Assembly: GCA_903867185.1 (NCBI GenBank)
Contig: CAIPQK010000075.1
Coordinates: 1-64,000, forward strand
Direction: 5' to 3'
DNA length: 64,000 nucleotides
Source: an uncultured Candidatus Nemicrothrix sp.
GTDB lineage: Bacteria; Actinomycetota; Acidimicrobiia; Acidimicrobiales; Acidimicrobilacustridaceae
The translations under genes were made by a program, and so were the position numbers. Shown one piece after another: positions 52,724-61,984 of this stretch. Below the pieces are notes generated by a model. It saw nothing but the letters and a program-made list of their open reading frames with translations, was not told the origin of the DNA and did no database searches. Each line of letters begins with the position of its first letter. The stretch's first letter is position 1.

Positions 52724-53443
52724 GTGGAACAGGCGACCCTCAGTCCGACCGAATTCAGTTCGGTGGTTACGGCGATCACCTCAGCCTTTGGCGACCCCAC
52801 TCGCCGCGAGATCTACCTGTTCGCCCGAGCTTCTGAGGCCGGGGTTACCGCCAGCGAGGTAGCCACTCAGTTTGATCTCCATGCCAACGTCGCTCGCCAT
52901 CATCTCGACAAACTCACCGCTGGCGGGTATCTCGAAGTCGCCGTTGCCCGCGGTGGCACTGGCGCCGGTCGCCCGTCGAAGCGCTACACCGCGACCACGA
53001 AGGGCGATCACCTCGATCTACCCGTTCGACACGACGACGTACTGATCACTCTCTTGGGCCGCGCGCTGGAAATGCTTCCGCGCGATCAAGCCGAGACCAT
53101 GGCTGAAGAGGTCGGTATCGAATACGGCCGCCTCATGGCTCAACGTCTTGGCGAGGGCGTCGATCACCACCGGTCGATCCAATCCATTTTGCAAACCGTG
53201 GCCGACGCGCTCACCGCCCAGGGATTCGCCGCTCACGCCGAACGACGCAACAACGAGCTGCGCATCGTTTCTGAGCACTGCCCCTTTGGCGATGCAGTCA
53301 TGGCCAATCCCGTCATTTGCGCCGTTGACCGCGGAATGATGAAAGGCATGATCGCCGAACTTCACGGCGGCGATGCCACGATCGCACTCGAATCGTCGAA
53401 GCCCATGGGCGACGATGTGTGCATCACGTCGCTCGAAGCCTGA
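52724..53443 (+). CDS. SufR-like winged-helix Fe-S-responsive regulator (candidate)
   Basis: wHTH AFGDPTRREIYLFARASEAGVTASEVATQFDLHANVARHHLDKLTAGGYLEV; conserved-type Cys in SEHCPFGD, PVICAVD, DDVCIT. Confidence 0.82.
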   Translation: MEQATLSPTEFSSVVTAITSAFGDPTRREIYLFARASEAGVTASEVATQFDLHANVARHHLDKLTAGGYLEVAVARGGTGAGRPSKRYTATTKGDHLDLPVRHDDVLITLLGRALEMLPRDQAETMAEEVGIEYGRLMAQRLGEGVDHHRSIQSILQTVADALTAQGFAAHAERRNNELRIVSEHCPFGDAVMANPVICAVDRGMMKGMIAELHGGDATIALESSKPMGDDVCITSLEA

Positions 53444-53448
53444 CCGTC

Positions 53449-54615
53449 GTGGCTCGCCACTATCTCGATCACGCGTCGACCTCACCGCTCCGAGAGACTG
53501 CGTTCGCCGCATTCACCGAGGCACTGTCAATGCTGGAAGAAGCTTCGATCAGTGATCCAGGCCGTATCCACCAAGAAGGCATGACCGCTCGTGTGCTCCT
53601 CGAAAATGCTCGCGAGCAGATCGCCGGCCTTCTTGGAGCAAAACAACGAGAAATCATCTTCACCAGTGGAGCGACCGAATCCATCGCTTCCGCAACGTGG
53701 GGCGCAGTTCGCCGCAGCGTGAGCACAGGAACCACACCTCACGTCGTGCACTCAGCTGTCGAACACTCCGCCGTTCGCCGATCAAGCGAAATGTTTGCGA
53801 CAGCATTTAGCGGTTCCGTCACGGTCGTGGGCGTCGACCCCACTGGTCGTATCAATGTCGACGAATTCATTGCCGCGCTAACTCCCTCGACCTCGCTCGC
53901 GCACCTGCAGTGGGGAAACCACGAAGTCGGCACGTTGCAACCGCTACGTGAGATCGCCGACGCGTGCCACGACCGCGGAATCCTCCTTCACGTCGATGCC
54001 GCCCAAGCCGTAGGCCATGTCCCAGTGGTGCCAAGCGAACTCGGCATCGACCTTCTTTCGTTCAGCAGCCACAAGTTTGGCGGACCCGCCGGAATCGGCG
54101 GACTATGGATTCGCCAAGGATTGCGACTCGAACCGCTTCTCACTGGCGGCGAACAAGAACGGGCGCGACGCGCTGGTCTCGAGAACATCTCCGCAGCGAT
54201 CGCCTTCGGTGCCGCGGCCCAAGAACTAGACGCTCCAACACTCGCCTCAGAATCGGCCAGTGCTCGCCAATTACTTGCAACTGCCGTGGGCAATCTGACA
54301 GCGATCGATGGCGTATCGCTTCTTGGTCCCGCCAATCCGGATCTCCGCTTACCCCATCTCGTGTGTCTTGGCGTCGCCGGCGTCGAACCTCAGGGAGTCG
54401 TCCTCGGGCTCGACCGCCGTGGCATTGCGCTGCATTCAGGAAGTTCGTGTGCGTCCGAAGGCCTTGAACCGTCACCAGTGCTTGAAGCCATGGGCGTCGA
54501 TGCTCAGCGATCACTGCGAGTGTCGGTTGGTCACAACACCACGAGTTCTGACATTGATGCTCTCTGCCAAGAACTACCCCAAGTTCTGAGCGACCTTCGA
54601 TCACTCGCTCAGTAG
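53449..54615 (+). CDS. Cysteine desulfurase (NifS/IscS family)
   Basis: HYLDHASTSPLRETAFAAF; FSSHKFGGPAGIGGLWI (PLP Lys); LHSGSSCASEG (catalytic Cys loop); GTG 53449. Confidence 0.94.
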   Translation: MARHYLDHASTSPLRETAFAAFTEALSMLEEASISDPGRIHQEGMTARVLLENAREQIAGLLGAKQREIIFTSGATESIASATWGAVRRSVSTGTTPHVVHSAVEHSAVRRSSEMFATAFSGSVTVVGVDPTGRINVDEFIAALTPSTSLAHLQWGNHEVGTLQPLREIADACHDRGILLHVDAAQAVGHVPVVPSELGIDLLSFSSHKFGGPAGIGGLWIRQGLRLEPLLTGGEQERARRAGLENISAAIAFGAAAQELDAPTLASESASARQLLATAVGNLTAIDGVSLLGPANPDLRLPHLVCLGVAGVEPQGVVLGLDRRGIALHSGSSCASEGLEPSPVLEAMGVDAQRSLRVSVGHNTTSSDIDALCQELPQVLSDLRSLAQ

Positions 54616-54677
54616 CCATTCGACTGCGCGCCAGTCGCCGCGAAAAGTAACGGCGTCTGATTGACTACGTTCTTGGG

Positions 54678-55139
54678 GTGACGATCTTCCTCATTCGCCA
54701 TGCCCATGCCGGCAAACGTTCGGAGTGGGCAACTGACGATCGCTTGCGGCCATTGTCCGAACGAGGGATCAAGCAATCCCGAGCGCTGACTGAAGTCGTC
54801 GGCGACATTGCGGTTGGCCGCATCATCTCAAGTCCCTATTTGCGATGCACACAAACCGTGCAACCGCTTGGAACGAAATTTGATCTCGCTATCGAAACTT
54901 CAGATGTGTTCGCCGAAGGCGCTGACGACGAGATCGCTTATCGCTTGCTACTCGAACTCAACGACGATGACGGAGTGGTCTGCAGCCATGGTGATGTCAT
55001 CCCGCACCTTCTTCACAGGCTGGTTGCCGACGGCATGGATACGGACGGCCCACTGATCGACCAAAAGGGTTCGACGTGGATCATCGAAATGCGAAATGGC
55101 CGGCCCTTCCACGGCCGCTACGTTCCGCCATCAAAGTGA
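54678..55139 (+). CDS. SixA-like histidine phosphatase
   Basis: IFLIRHAHAGKRSEWATDDRLRPLSERGIKQSRALTEVVG...SSPYLRCTQTVQPL...VVCSHGDVIPHLL; GTG start. Confidence 0.9.
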   Translation: MTIFLIRHAHAGKRSEWATDDRLRPLSERGIKQSRALTEVVGDIAVGRIISSPYLRCTQTVQPLGTKFDLAIETSDVFAEGADDEIAYRLLLELNDDDGVVCSHGDVIPHLLHRLVADGMDTDGPLIDQKGSTWIIEMRNGRPFHGRYVPPSK

Positions 55140-55145
55140 AAAGAT

Positions 55146-56042
55146 TTAACTCGTACGACGTGCAGCAACGTCGTCCTTGACGCCATTGACCATTTGCGTC
55201 ATGTACAACGGAATCGCGTTCATGTCGATTGCATCGAGATCGACTTTTGCCGCAGCCCACTCGCCGGCATTGCGTTCCAAAATTGCTCGAAACACTCGGG
55301 CGTCTGAATAGGTGGGATCAGTTGCGATCGCATCATTGAGATACTGCCGCGCCTGCAGATCAAACTGGGCCCCCACAGAGGGATCGCTGCTTAACGCGAT
55401 CGTGTGCATTACCCAACCGCGGTAGGTCATCGCCTCGACATTGGTGGGAGAAAGCTGCAATGCCTTGTCGTAGGCCTGCACTGCGTTTTCGAACTGCTTT
55501 AGCGCCTTCGCCGAATCGCCCGCCTTCAGAGATGCTTGGGCCTGACCGGTAAGTCCTTGCGCCTGCAAAATGAGATTGGCGCTGTCTTGGCGGGCTTCAC
55601 CAGTGAGCCCTTGGCCAGGAGCTCGAGTTCCGGCGTTACGAAAGACCAACCAACCAGCGCCGACGGCAACAAATCCAACGACGACCAGCGCAACTGCAGT
55701 TCGCTTCCAGTCCCGTTGAGGCCTCAACGCTTTCACCGTTGCGTTGCGGTCTTCGATCGCACGGATCGCCGCCGCCGCTCGAGCGGTGTAGTCATCCTTC
55801 AGTTCTTCGTAATCAGCCGCGTCGACATCGCCTGCTGCATGCTCGCGCTCGAGGTCTTGCAAAGAGCGAAGGAGGAAATCTCTTTCCTCTTCAAGCGCAA
55901 TCAAAACATCGGGATCGAGATCGCGGCGCCGTGGCGCACCCGTGGTCGTATTTTTCTGAGGCGCGCTTTTGAGGCTCTTGGTGGCTGACGCTTCTCGTGC
56001 AGCGCGTCGTGCCGAAGTGCCACCACCGGTCGGCGTTGTCAC
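55146..56042 (-). CDS. ccmI: CcmI-like TPR cytochrome c maturation protein
   Basis: EERDFLLRSLQDLEREHAAGDVDAADYEELKDDYTARAAAAIRAIE, TM, TPR region; end of ccm operon. Confidence 0.82.
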   Translation of the reverse strand: MTTPTGGGTSARRAAREASATKSLKSAPQKNTTTGAPRRRDLDPDVLIALEEERDFLLRSLQDLEREHAAGDVDAADYEELKDDYTARAAAAIRAIEDRNATVKALRPQRDWKRTAVALVVVGFVAVGAGWLVFRNAGTRAPGQGLTGEARQDSANLILQAQGLTGQAQASLKAGDSAKALKQFENAVQAYDKALQLSPTNVEAMTYRGWVMHTIALSSDPSVGAQFDLQARQYLNDAIATDPTYSDARVFRAILERNAGEWAAAKVDLDAIDMNAIPLYMTQMVNGVKDDVAARRTS

Positions 56043-56566
56043 CGAGACGCTCCCTCGCCATGAGGATCGTCATCAATGTCATCGGCTTCCGCCCGTAGTG
56101 CATTGTCGACAAGTTCCCTGTCTTCATCGGTCGCCCGCTCGGCCGGCATCGATGACCAGCGACGGAACACAATCACCAACGCCGCGATGCCGATCGCAAA
56201 CGCAACAATTGGAAGTATCCAAACCAATGCATTCACACCCGATGCCGATGGCGTCAGCAAAATCGCTTGCCCATACTTTGCGGCATAGAACGAGCGGATT
56301 TCCTCGTCGGTCTGGCCTTGTTGCACTTGCTCGGCGATTTGGCGACGAATCTCTTGAGAGGCCGGAGCGTTTGATTCAGCGACGGATTCGCCGGAACACA
56401 CCGGACATTTCACCGAACGAGAGATCGTGCTGACTCTGTCTTGTGCGGTGGGTGCAGACCGCGTGCCGAACGTTGCGATCGAGAGGATTCCGACAGCGAC
56501 GACGACCACGGCGATCCATGGACCCCAGCGGCGGAGTGGAGAACCTTTCGCTAACAGCGAACTCAT
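56039..56566 (-). CDS. ccmH: CcmH/CcmL apocytochrome thiol oxidoreductase
   Basis: SRSVKCPVCSGESVAESNAPASQEIRRQIAEQVQQGQTDEEIRSFYAAKYGQAILLTP. Confidence 0.94.
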   Translation of the reverse strand: MSSLLAKGSPLRRWGPWIAVVVVAVGILSIATFGTRSAPTAQDRVSTISRSVKCPVCSGESVAESNAPASQEIRRQIAEQVQQGQTDEEIRSFYAAKYGQAILLTPSASGVNALVWILPIVAFAIGIAALVIVFRRWSSMPAERATDEDRELVDNALRAEADDIDDDPHGEGASR

Positions 56567-57150
56567 TTTACGCCCGCCCCGGCCACGGCCATCCCGCCAT
56601 TATCGGCAATGACCTTGTCGAGTCCCGATGCAGTCACGCCACCAAAGAAACCGGCGACAACAAGGCCACTCGGAGCAACCATGTATGACTCAGGAACTTT
56701 CGTGACGCCGTAATCAAGTGCAATCAATCCGGTATCAGCAGAAACCACAGGCCAAGTATTTCGTTCCTTCACCCAATACGCGCTGATAGAACTCGCATCG
56801 TCAGAGAACGCGACACTCACAACTTTTACCGGGTCAGCCTTGTGGGAATCGACAAACTGTTGGATCTGCGGATCTTCAAGCCGACAGGGAGTGCACCAGG
56901 TTGCAAAGAAATTGACGAGCACCCATTCACCTCGATGATTGGCCATGCGAAACGTTGAGCCATCGAGTGTCGTTCCCGAAAAATCGGGTGCCGCTTGACC
57001 AACAATGCGACTTGATATCGGAGTGCTTGTTCCGCGCGTGGCAAGGAGTGCGATCAGACCAACCAACAAGATGCCAACGACGATTGCGGCGTTTCGAGCG
57101 AGTTTGCTGCCACCACGTGGCGCAACCAATTCGCTCGAGGCAGCCGTCAT
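56563..57150 (-). CDS. ccmG: CcmG/DsbE-like thioredoxin
   Basis: VLVNFFATWCTPCRLEDPQIQQFVDSH; DYGVTKVPESYMVAPSG. Confidence 0.93.
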   Translation of the reverse strand: MTAASSELVAPRGGSKLARNAAIVVGILLVGLIALLATRGTSTPISSRIVGQAAPDFSGTTLDGSTFRMANHRGEWVLVNFFATWCTPCRLEDPQIQQFVDSHKADPVKVVSVAFSDDASSISAYWVKERNTWPVVSADTGLIALDYGVTKVPESYMVAPSGLVVAGFFGGVTASGLDKVIADNGGMAVAGAGVK

Positions 57151-59120
57151 GGCGTCACTCCGGTCGGTTTCTTTGGCGGTTCAACCGACAATGGCGCCGA
57201 CACCGCATCGAGAGGATTTCGTCGCCGTCCTGGGAAGACGGCAAGAAGTGTTCCGAATGCCATCACGCCGCCGCCGATCCAGAGCCAGATGATGAGCGGC
57301 TGCACCGTCACTCGAATAGTGACTGAACCGTTCTCACCATCTTTGATATCGATCACCGACAGTGCGACATCATCCGTGAACGTCGACCGAACCGACGGCG
57401 TGCCAATGGTCTGATTGCCATTCGCGAACTTATTGAGCGACGGAGCCCACGGACCAGTTCCATCGATGCGGATTAAAACTTGATCGACAATCTTTGCCGA
57501 CTCCTGTTTTACGTTCTGGCCTTCATAGACAAGCGTGTGCCCTGCGAACTTCGCCGACTGTCCCGGAGTAAGCGTGAACTCTGCTTGGCGTACGTAACTG
57601 GTGCTCGCGGCAAATGCCATCGCAATGATGATCACACCGAGATGAACAACCATCCCGCCATTTGCTCGGCCGACGAATCCGCGCCATCCCTGCCGACGAG
57701 TTGCAAGTGCAATCTGGCGTCCAGCCGACCCCGCAGCAAAACCTCCGAGACCAAAGGCCAAGACTGGAATGAATCCGCGCGCTCCGACGATGACCGCGAA
57801 GATCATTGAGCCAATGCCGATCCATGCGGGCCAGATCAAGCGATGGCGAAGAAGCTCCGCGCTTGCTTTACGCCATGGCAAGACCGGTGCGATCGCCATA
57901 AGAAAGAGCAACGTCAACCCGATCGGCATGGTCATGCGATTGAAATACGGCACGCCCACTGACACCCGGTCGTTGTTCAATGCCTCAACCGCGAGCGGGA
58001 ACAACGTTCCTAACAAGATGACGAAAGCAAACGCAGCGAACAGAACGTTGTTCGCCAAGAACGCTCCTTCGCGCGACAGCGGTGAATCGATACGCCCTGG
58101 CGATCGAAGCCGATCACCTCTCCAACCGATGAGTCCCACCGTCGAGAAAACAATGAGCGCAAAGAAACTGATCAGCGCGATTCCGATACTGGACGTTGTG
58201 AATGCGTGCACTGACTCGAGCACGCCAGAACGAGTAATCCACGTGCCAAGAATTGTGAGCGCAAAAGTCGCGCACAACAGCGAGATGTTCCACACCCGCA
58301 ACATGCCACGTCGTTCTTGCACCAAGACCGAGTGCAAATACGCAGTGCCTGTGAGCCACGGGAGAAACGACGCGTTTTCGACGGGGTCCCAGGCCCAATA
58401 GCCACCCCAACCCAGCACTTCATAGGACCACCACGAACCAAGAATGATGCCGACGGTGAGAAAACCCCACGCGATCAATGTCCAGCGGCGAGTTGCAAGT
58501 AACCATCCTTCGCCAACGCGACCGGTGATGAGCGCGGCGATTGCAAACGCAAATGGAACGGTGAATCCGACATAACCGAGATACAGCATCGGTGGATGAA
58601 ATGCCATCAAGGGATTGTTCTGCAGCAATGGATTGGGCCCCGGCCCGTCGAAGCCAACCGGAGGCGAGAAACCCTTGAATGGATTGGCGGGTCCAGCCAT
58701 GAGCCCGAAGAAGAACACACAAACGATGAGCATCGTAAAAAGAGCCCAGCCCACCAGAGGATCGGCCAGTCGCTTGCGGAACTTCAGCACGACCGCGACG
58801 AGATACCCACCGAGGATGAGCGCCCACAAAATGATTGATCCTTGAAGCGCTCCCCACATCGTGGCGAAGTTGTAAAGCGCCGGAGTCTTTGTCGAACCAT
58901 TGTCCGCGACGTACTTCACCGTGAAATCTCGAGTGATTAACGCTCGCTCCATCGCAAATGCGGCGACAAATCCACCGAGGAAAACCAGCGCTGCATACCA
59001 ACGCGAGAGTCGAACGAGATCGGGCCGTTTACGGACAAGTCCATACCCAACAGTGATTACCCCGAGGACAGCAGCAGCAAGACCAAGAGTGACTCCCGCT
59101 CTTCCGAGTGCGAGATTCAC
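57147..59120 (-). CDS. ccmF: Heme lyase CcmF
   Basis: WD-rich domain EVLGWGGYWAWDPVENASFLPWLTGTAYLHS; multi-TM 657 aa. Confidence 0.97.
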   Translation of the reverse strand: MNLALGRAGVTLGLAAAVLGVITVGYGLVRKRPDLVRLSRWYAALVFLGGFVAAFAMERALITRDFTVKYVADNGSTKTPALYNFATMWGALQGSIILWALILGGYLVAVVLKFRKRLADPLVGWALFTMLIVCVFFFGLMAGPANPFKGFSPPVGFDGPGPNPLLQNNPLMAFHPPMLYLGYVGFTVPFAFAIAALITGRVGEGWLLATRRWTLIAWGFLTVGIILGSWWSYEVLGWGGYWAWDPVENASFLPWLTGTAYLHSVLVQERRGMLRVWNISLLCATFALTILGTWITRSGVLESVHAFTTSSIGIALISFFALIVFSTVGLIGWRGDRLRSPGRIDSPLSREGAFLANNVLFAAFAFVILLGTLFPLAVEALNNDRVSVGVPYFNRMTMPIGLTLLFLMAIAPVLPWRKASAELLRHRLIWPAWIGIGSMIFAVIVGARGFIPVLAFGLGGFAAGSAGRQIALATRRQGWRGFVGRANGGMVVHLGVIIIAMAFAASTSYVRQAEFTLTPGQSAKFAGHTLVYEGQNVKQESAKIVDQVLIRIDGTGPWAPSLNKFANGNQTIGTPSVRSTFTDDVALSVIDIKDGENGSVTIRVTVQPLIIWLWIGGGVMAFGTLLAVFPGRRRNPLDAVSAPLSVEPPKKPTGVTP

Positions 59121-59644
59121 GAGCCGCTCCGCGTTGTGGTGACCGGGATCTGCCCGTTCACCTCCGCCTCGTTGAGACGTTCCTTCTGCTTTTCTTTGTA
59201 AACCTCACTGTGCTTCACGATCATGAGGTCAGAGTCATAGGTATCGGTGCCGTCGGCGTCGAAATGTCCTTCAAGCAATACCGCTTGATTCTCTTTGAAC
59301 ATTTCCGGCGGATCGCCAACATGGTGAACCGTGATCGGAACGCCGTTGTAGGCGATCTCGAATGTGACGCCGTCGCCGGTCTGCGCAACCGTTCCTGGAA
59401 CAACCGTTCCCTGCAATCGGAAGCGCTTGACGCCCAATGAATTGTGCTGAGCAACTGCTTCGTCGGCGTTTCGATAGAAGGTCGTCGCGCTCCCGAGCGC
59501 TTTGACCATCACGAAACCACCTATTGCAACAACTGCAACCAACAGCGCCATGGCCGGAAGACTCACGCGACGCTTTCGACGCGGCGAACCTGACCCAGCT
59601 TCACCACTTTCGGAATCGGGACCGGTACGCGGAGTCAGCTCCAT
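59117..59644 (-). CDS. ccmE: Heme chaperone CcmE
   Basis: FRLQGTVVPGTVAQTGDGVTFEIAYNGVPITVHHVGDPPEMFKENQAVLLEGHF...DLMIVKHSEVYKEK (HxxxY heme ligand); ATG 59644. Confidence 0.94.
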   Translation of the reverse strand: MELTPRTGPDSESGEAGSGSPRRKRRVSLPAMALLVAVVAIGGFVMVKALGSATTFYRNADEAVAQHNSLGVKRFRLQGTVVPGTVAQTGDGVTFEIAYNGVPITVHHVGDPPEMFKENQAVLLEGHFDADGTDTYDSDLMIVKHSEVYKEKQKERLNEAEVNGQIPVTTTRSGS

Positions 59645-59799
59645 CGACGCTTCTCCGGTGGCACGTTCTTGCTCAGTCGACGACCGCGCAGAACAGTTAC
59701 AAGCGCGTAGATACCCATTCCGCCAAACACAACAGCCCAAGCTGCAGCCACATAAGGCCAGGTTCCAGTTGCCGCAGCAACGACGAAGGCAGCGATCAT
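59635..59799 (-). CDS. ccmD: CcmD-like 54-aa membrane protein
   Basis: MIAAFVVAAATGTWPYVAAAWAVVFGGMGIYALVTVLRGRRLSKNVPPEKRRWS translated by hand; below the track length cutoff; overlaps ccmE start and ccmC stop. Confidence 0.82.
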   Translation of the reverse strand: MIAAFVVAAATGTWPYVAAAWAVVFGGMGIYALVTVLRGRRLSKNVPPEKRRWS

Positions 59800-60557
59800 G
59801 ACACCACCCCTTCTGCACGTCGCTCCGCAATTGCAACATCAAGGCCTTCGGCATTGACTTGTTCTTCAAGCCAAGCGACTCGGAATCGGTGGATGACCAT
59901 CCAGATGAACACGAGGGTGATTGCCACGAAACCGGTGAACAGTGAAAACAGCATCAGACCTTGAATATGGGCTCCCGCGAGAGTGAGCGTCGGCTTCTGA
60001 TGCAAGGTGCGCCACCACTGCACCGACTGCCGAACGATGAAAACATTCGGGACGAGCAGCAAGCCCACGATGGCGGCGCGTTTGGCTCGAACCTGGTAGT
60101 CGGCAGCAATGCCCCGCACCGCGAGATAACCGAGCAGAAGCAACATGAGCATTGCTTCAGAAGTGAGGCGCGCATCCCACACCCAAAACACTCCCCATGT
60201 GGGTCGACCCCACAACATTCCGGTTACGAGTGTGAATGCCGTGAACAGCGCGGCAACTTCAGCACTGGCGTAGGCGACAAGATCCCACCATTGCGACTTG
60301 CGCCAGAGGTACACCGCTGAGCCAATCGTGGTCATGAAACAGCCAACGTAGGAAAGCGTCGCCGATGGAACATGCACATACATGATGCGCACTGCATCGC
60401 CCTGATTTTCATCGGCAGGGCTGAGGATGAGTCCGAAGAGCACGAGAACTCCCAACGCAAGAAGCGTCACGATTCCGAGAATCATTGTCGTGCGCGAGCC
60501 AGTGGAGCTGGGCCCACTGTCGCTGGCCTCGAGCGGCCCGGCGGTCTCGGTGGTCAC
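59796..60557 (-). CDS. ccmC: Heme exporter/handling protein CcmC
   Basis: WGRPTWGVFWVWDARLTSEAMLMLLLLGYLAVR (WWD-type); GTG 60557 with GTGA overlap. Confidence 0.94.
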   Translation of the reverse strand: MTTETAGPLEASDSGPSSTGSRTTMILGIVTLLALGVLVLFGLILSPADENQGDAVRIMYVHVPSATLSYVGCFMTTIGSAVYLWRKSQWWDLVAYASAEVAALFTAFTLVTGMLWGRPTWGVFWVWDARLTSEAMLMLLLLGYLAVRGIAADYQVRAKRAAIVGLLLVPNVFIVRQSVQWWRTLHQKPTLTLAGAHIQGLMLFSLFTGFVAITLVFIWMVIHRFRVAWLEEQVNAEGLDVAIAERRAEGVVS

Positions 60558-61222
60558 GATTCCTCCATCAACGGGCCGAATCCAAAAATTCCGGCCACCA
60601 CGTACACAGCGGCGAACACACTCATCAACCCAACCCACGGCCAGCCCTCTGACGGAGTTCCGCTGAGTGCTGCCTCGAAGGCACGAGTCGATCCGATTAA
60701 CACCGGAGCGAGTACTGGCAACAGTAGAAGTGGCAGGAGGGTTTCACGAACTCGGAGACCGGCAGCCACAACGCCGAAGAGAGTACCGGCGGTCGAGATG
60801 CCAGCGGTCGCGACCACGATCGTGGCGATAAGCAGAAGCCACCCGGTAATTGAAGTCCCATAAAGGACAGCAACCCCAACGCCAAGCAGCACTTCAAGGA
60901 CGAGTAGCTGAACAGCCACCGACAGGGTCTTGCCGAGATAAATGCCTGCTGGAGCAAGGCCGGACAGTCGAAGGGCATCGGTCACACCATCGGCGGCCTC
61001 AACCGCAAACGACCGCTGCATCGCCAGAAGCCCACTGAACAACACCGCGATCCAGTAGAGACCCGGGGTGGCCTTTTCGAGGAGACCACGATCGGGATCC
61101 AGAGCAAAGGCGAAGAGAACGAGAACCAAGAGCGCGAAGGGGACAACCTGATTCAGCGCAACTCTGGATCGGATCTCAAGCTTGAGGTCTTTGCGGGCAA
61201 TCAACCACGCGTCATGCAACAT
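60554..61222 (-). CDS. ccmB: Heme exporter membrane protein CcmB
   Basis: MLHDAWLIARKDLKLEIRSRVALNQVVPFALLVLVLFAFALDPD; ATG 61222. Confidence 0.92.
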   Translation of the reverse strand: MLHDAWLIARKDLKLEIRSRVALNQVVPFALLVLVLFAFALDPDRGLLEKATPGLYWIAVLFSGLLAMQRSFAVEAADGVTDALRLSGLAPAGIYLGKTLSVAVQLLVLEVLLGVGVAVLYGTSITGWLLLIATIVVATAGISTAGTLFGVVAAGLRVRETLLPLLLLPVLAPVLIGSTRAFEAALSGTPSEGWPWVGLMSVFAAVYVVAGIFGFGPLMEES

Positions 61223-61916
61223 GGTCGTCACCGCCCGCGCCCGAATCGTCGAGAGCAACTCCGCCGCCAAGCGTCACGATTTCGTCGGCCAGGTCAATCG
61301 CCCGATCCAACTCGTGTGAACTGAGAATGATCGTTGCCCCTGCGGCGGCCGCGTCACGCACAAGTTCATCGACGACGTCGCGACCTTCTTTGTCGAGACC
61401 TGCATGCGGTTCATCGAGCAGCCAAAGTTCGGGCCGGCGAGCAATCAAAATTGCAAGCGACGTGCGGCGACGCTGACCCGTGGAAAGGCGACCAACAGAA
61501 ACATCGCTCAACCTTCCATCGAGACCAAGACGGGCCATTGCCGATTCGGCGTCGGCAAGGTCGGCGCCAGCCGCAAGCGTCCAAAATCGCACATTGTCGG
61601 AAACGCTGAGTTCGTCGTAGAGACCTGTGCCATGAGCAAGCAGCCCAACGCGATGGCGGACCGATTGGCGATCAACGCGAAGGTCAACTCCGAGGACAAC
61701 GGCCTCACCCGCGGAGATCGGAACGAGGCCAGCCAACGCTCGCAACAGCGTCGTCTTTCCTGCGCCATTCGCTCCGCGCAGAAGCACGATTCGGCGGCGG
61801 TCGACATCAAGATCGACACCGGCAAGGGCAGGGAATCGGCCGAGAAGGGCCACCGCCCCGCGGAGGTGGACCACAGGCTCTGTCCCGGACCGGGAAGTGG
61901 GGTCGTCGGGCTCCAT
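61212..61916 (-). CDS. ccmA: Heme exporter ATPase CcmA
   Basis: VLLRGANGAGKTTLLRALAGLVPISAGEAVVLG; LSTGQRRRTSLAILIARRPELWLLDEPHAGLD; ATG 61916. Confidence 0.93.
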   Translation of the reverse strand: MEPDDPTSRSGTEPVVHLRGAVALLGRFPALAGVDLDVDRRRIVLLRGANGAGKTTLLRALAGLVPISAGEAVVLGVDLRVDRQSVRHRVGLLAHGTGLYDELSVSDNVRFWTLAAGADLADAESAMARLGLDGRLSDVSVGRLSTGQRRRTSLAILIARRPELWLLDEPHAGLDKEGRDVVDELVRDAAAAGATIILSSHELDRAIDLADEIVTLGGGVALDDSGAGGDDHVA

Positions 61917-61984
61917 GGGGTGCCTTGAGGGTAGTGGCCTCCCCTGCAAGGAGACCAAGCGACCACCCTCGCTAGGGTTCGCCC

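Noticed and set aside
57769-58401. 210-aa plus-strand ORF opposite ccmF
   Set aside because: Antisense to well-supported ccmF with WWD motif; no family-like features.
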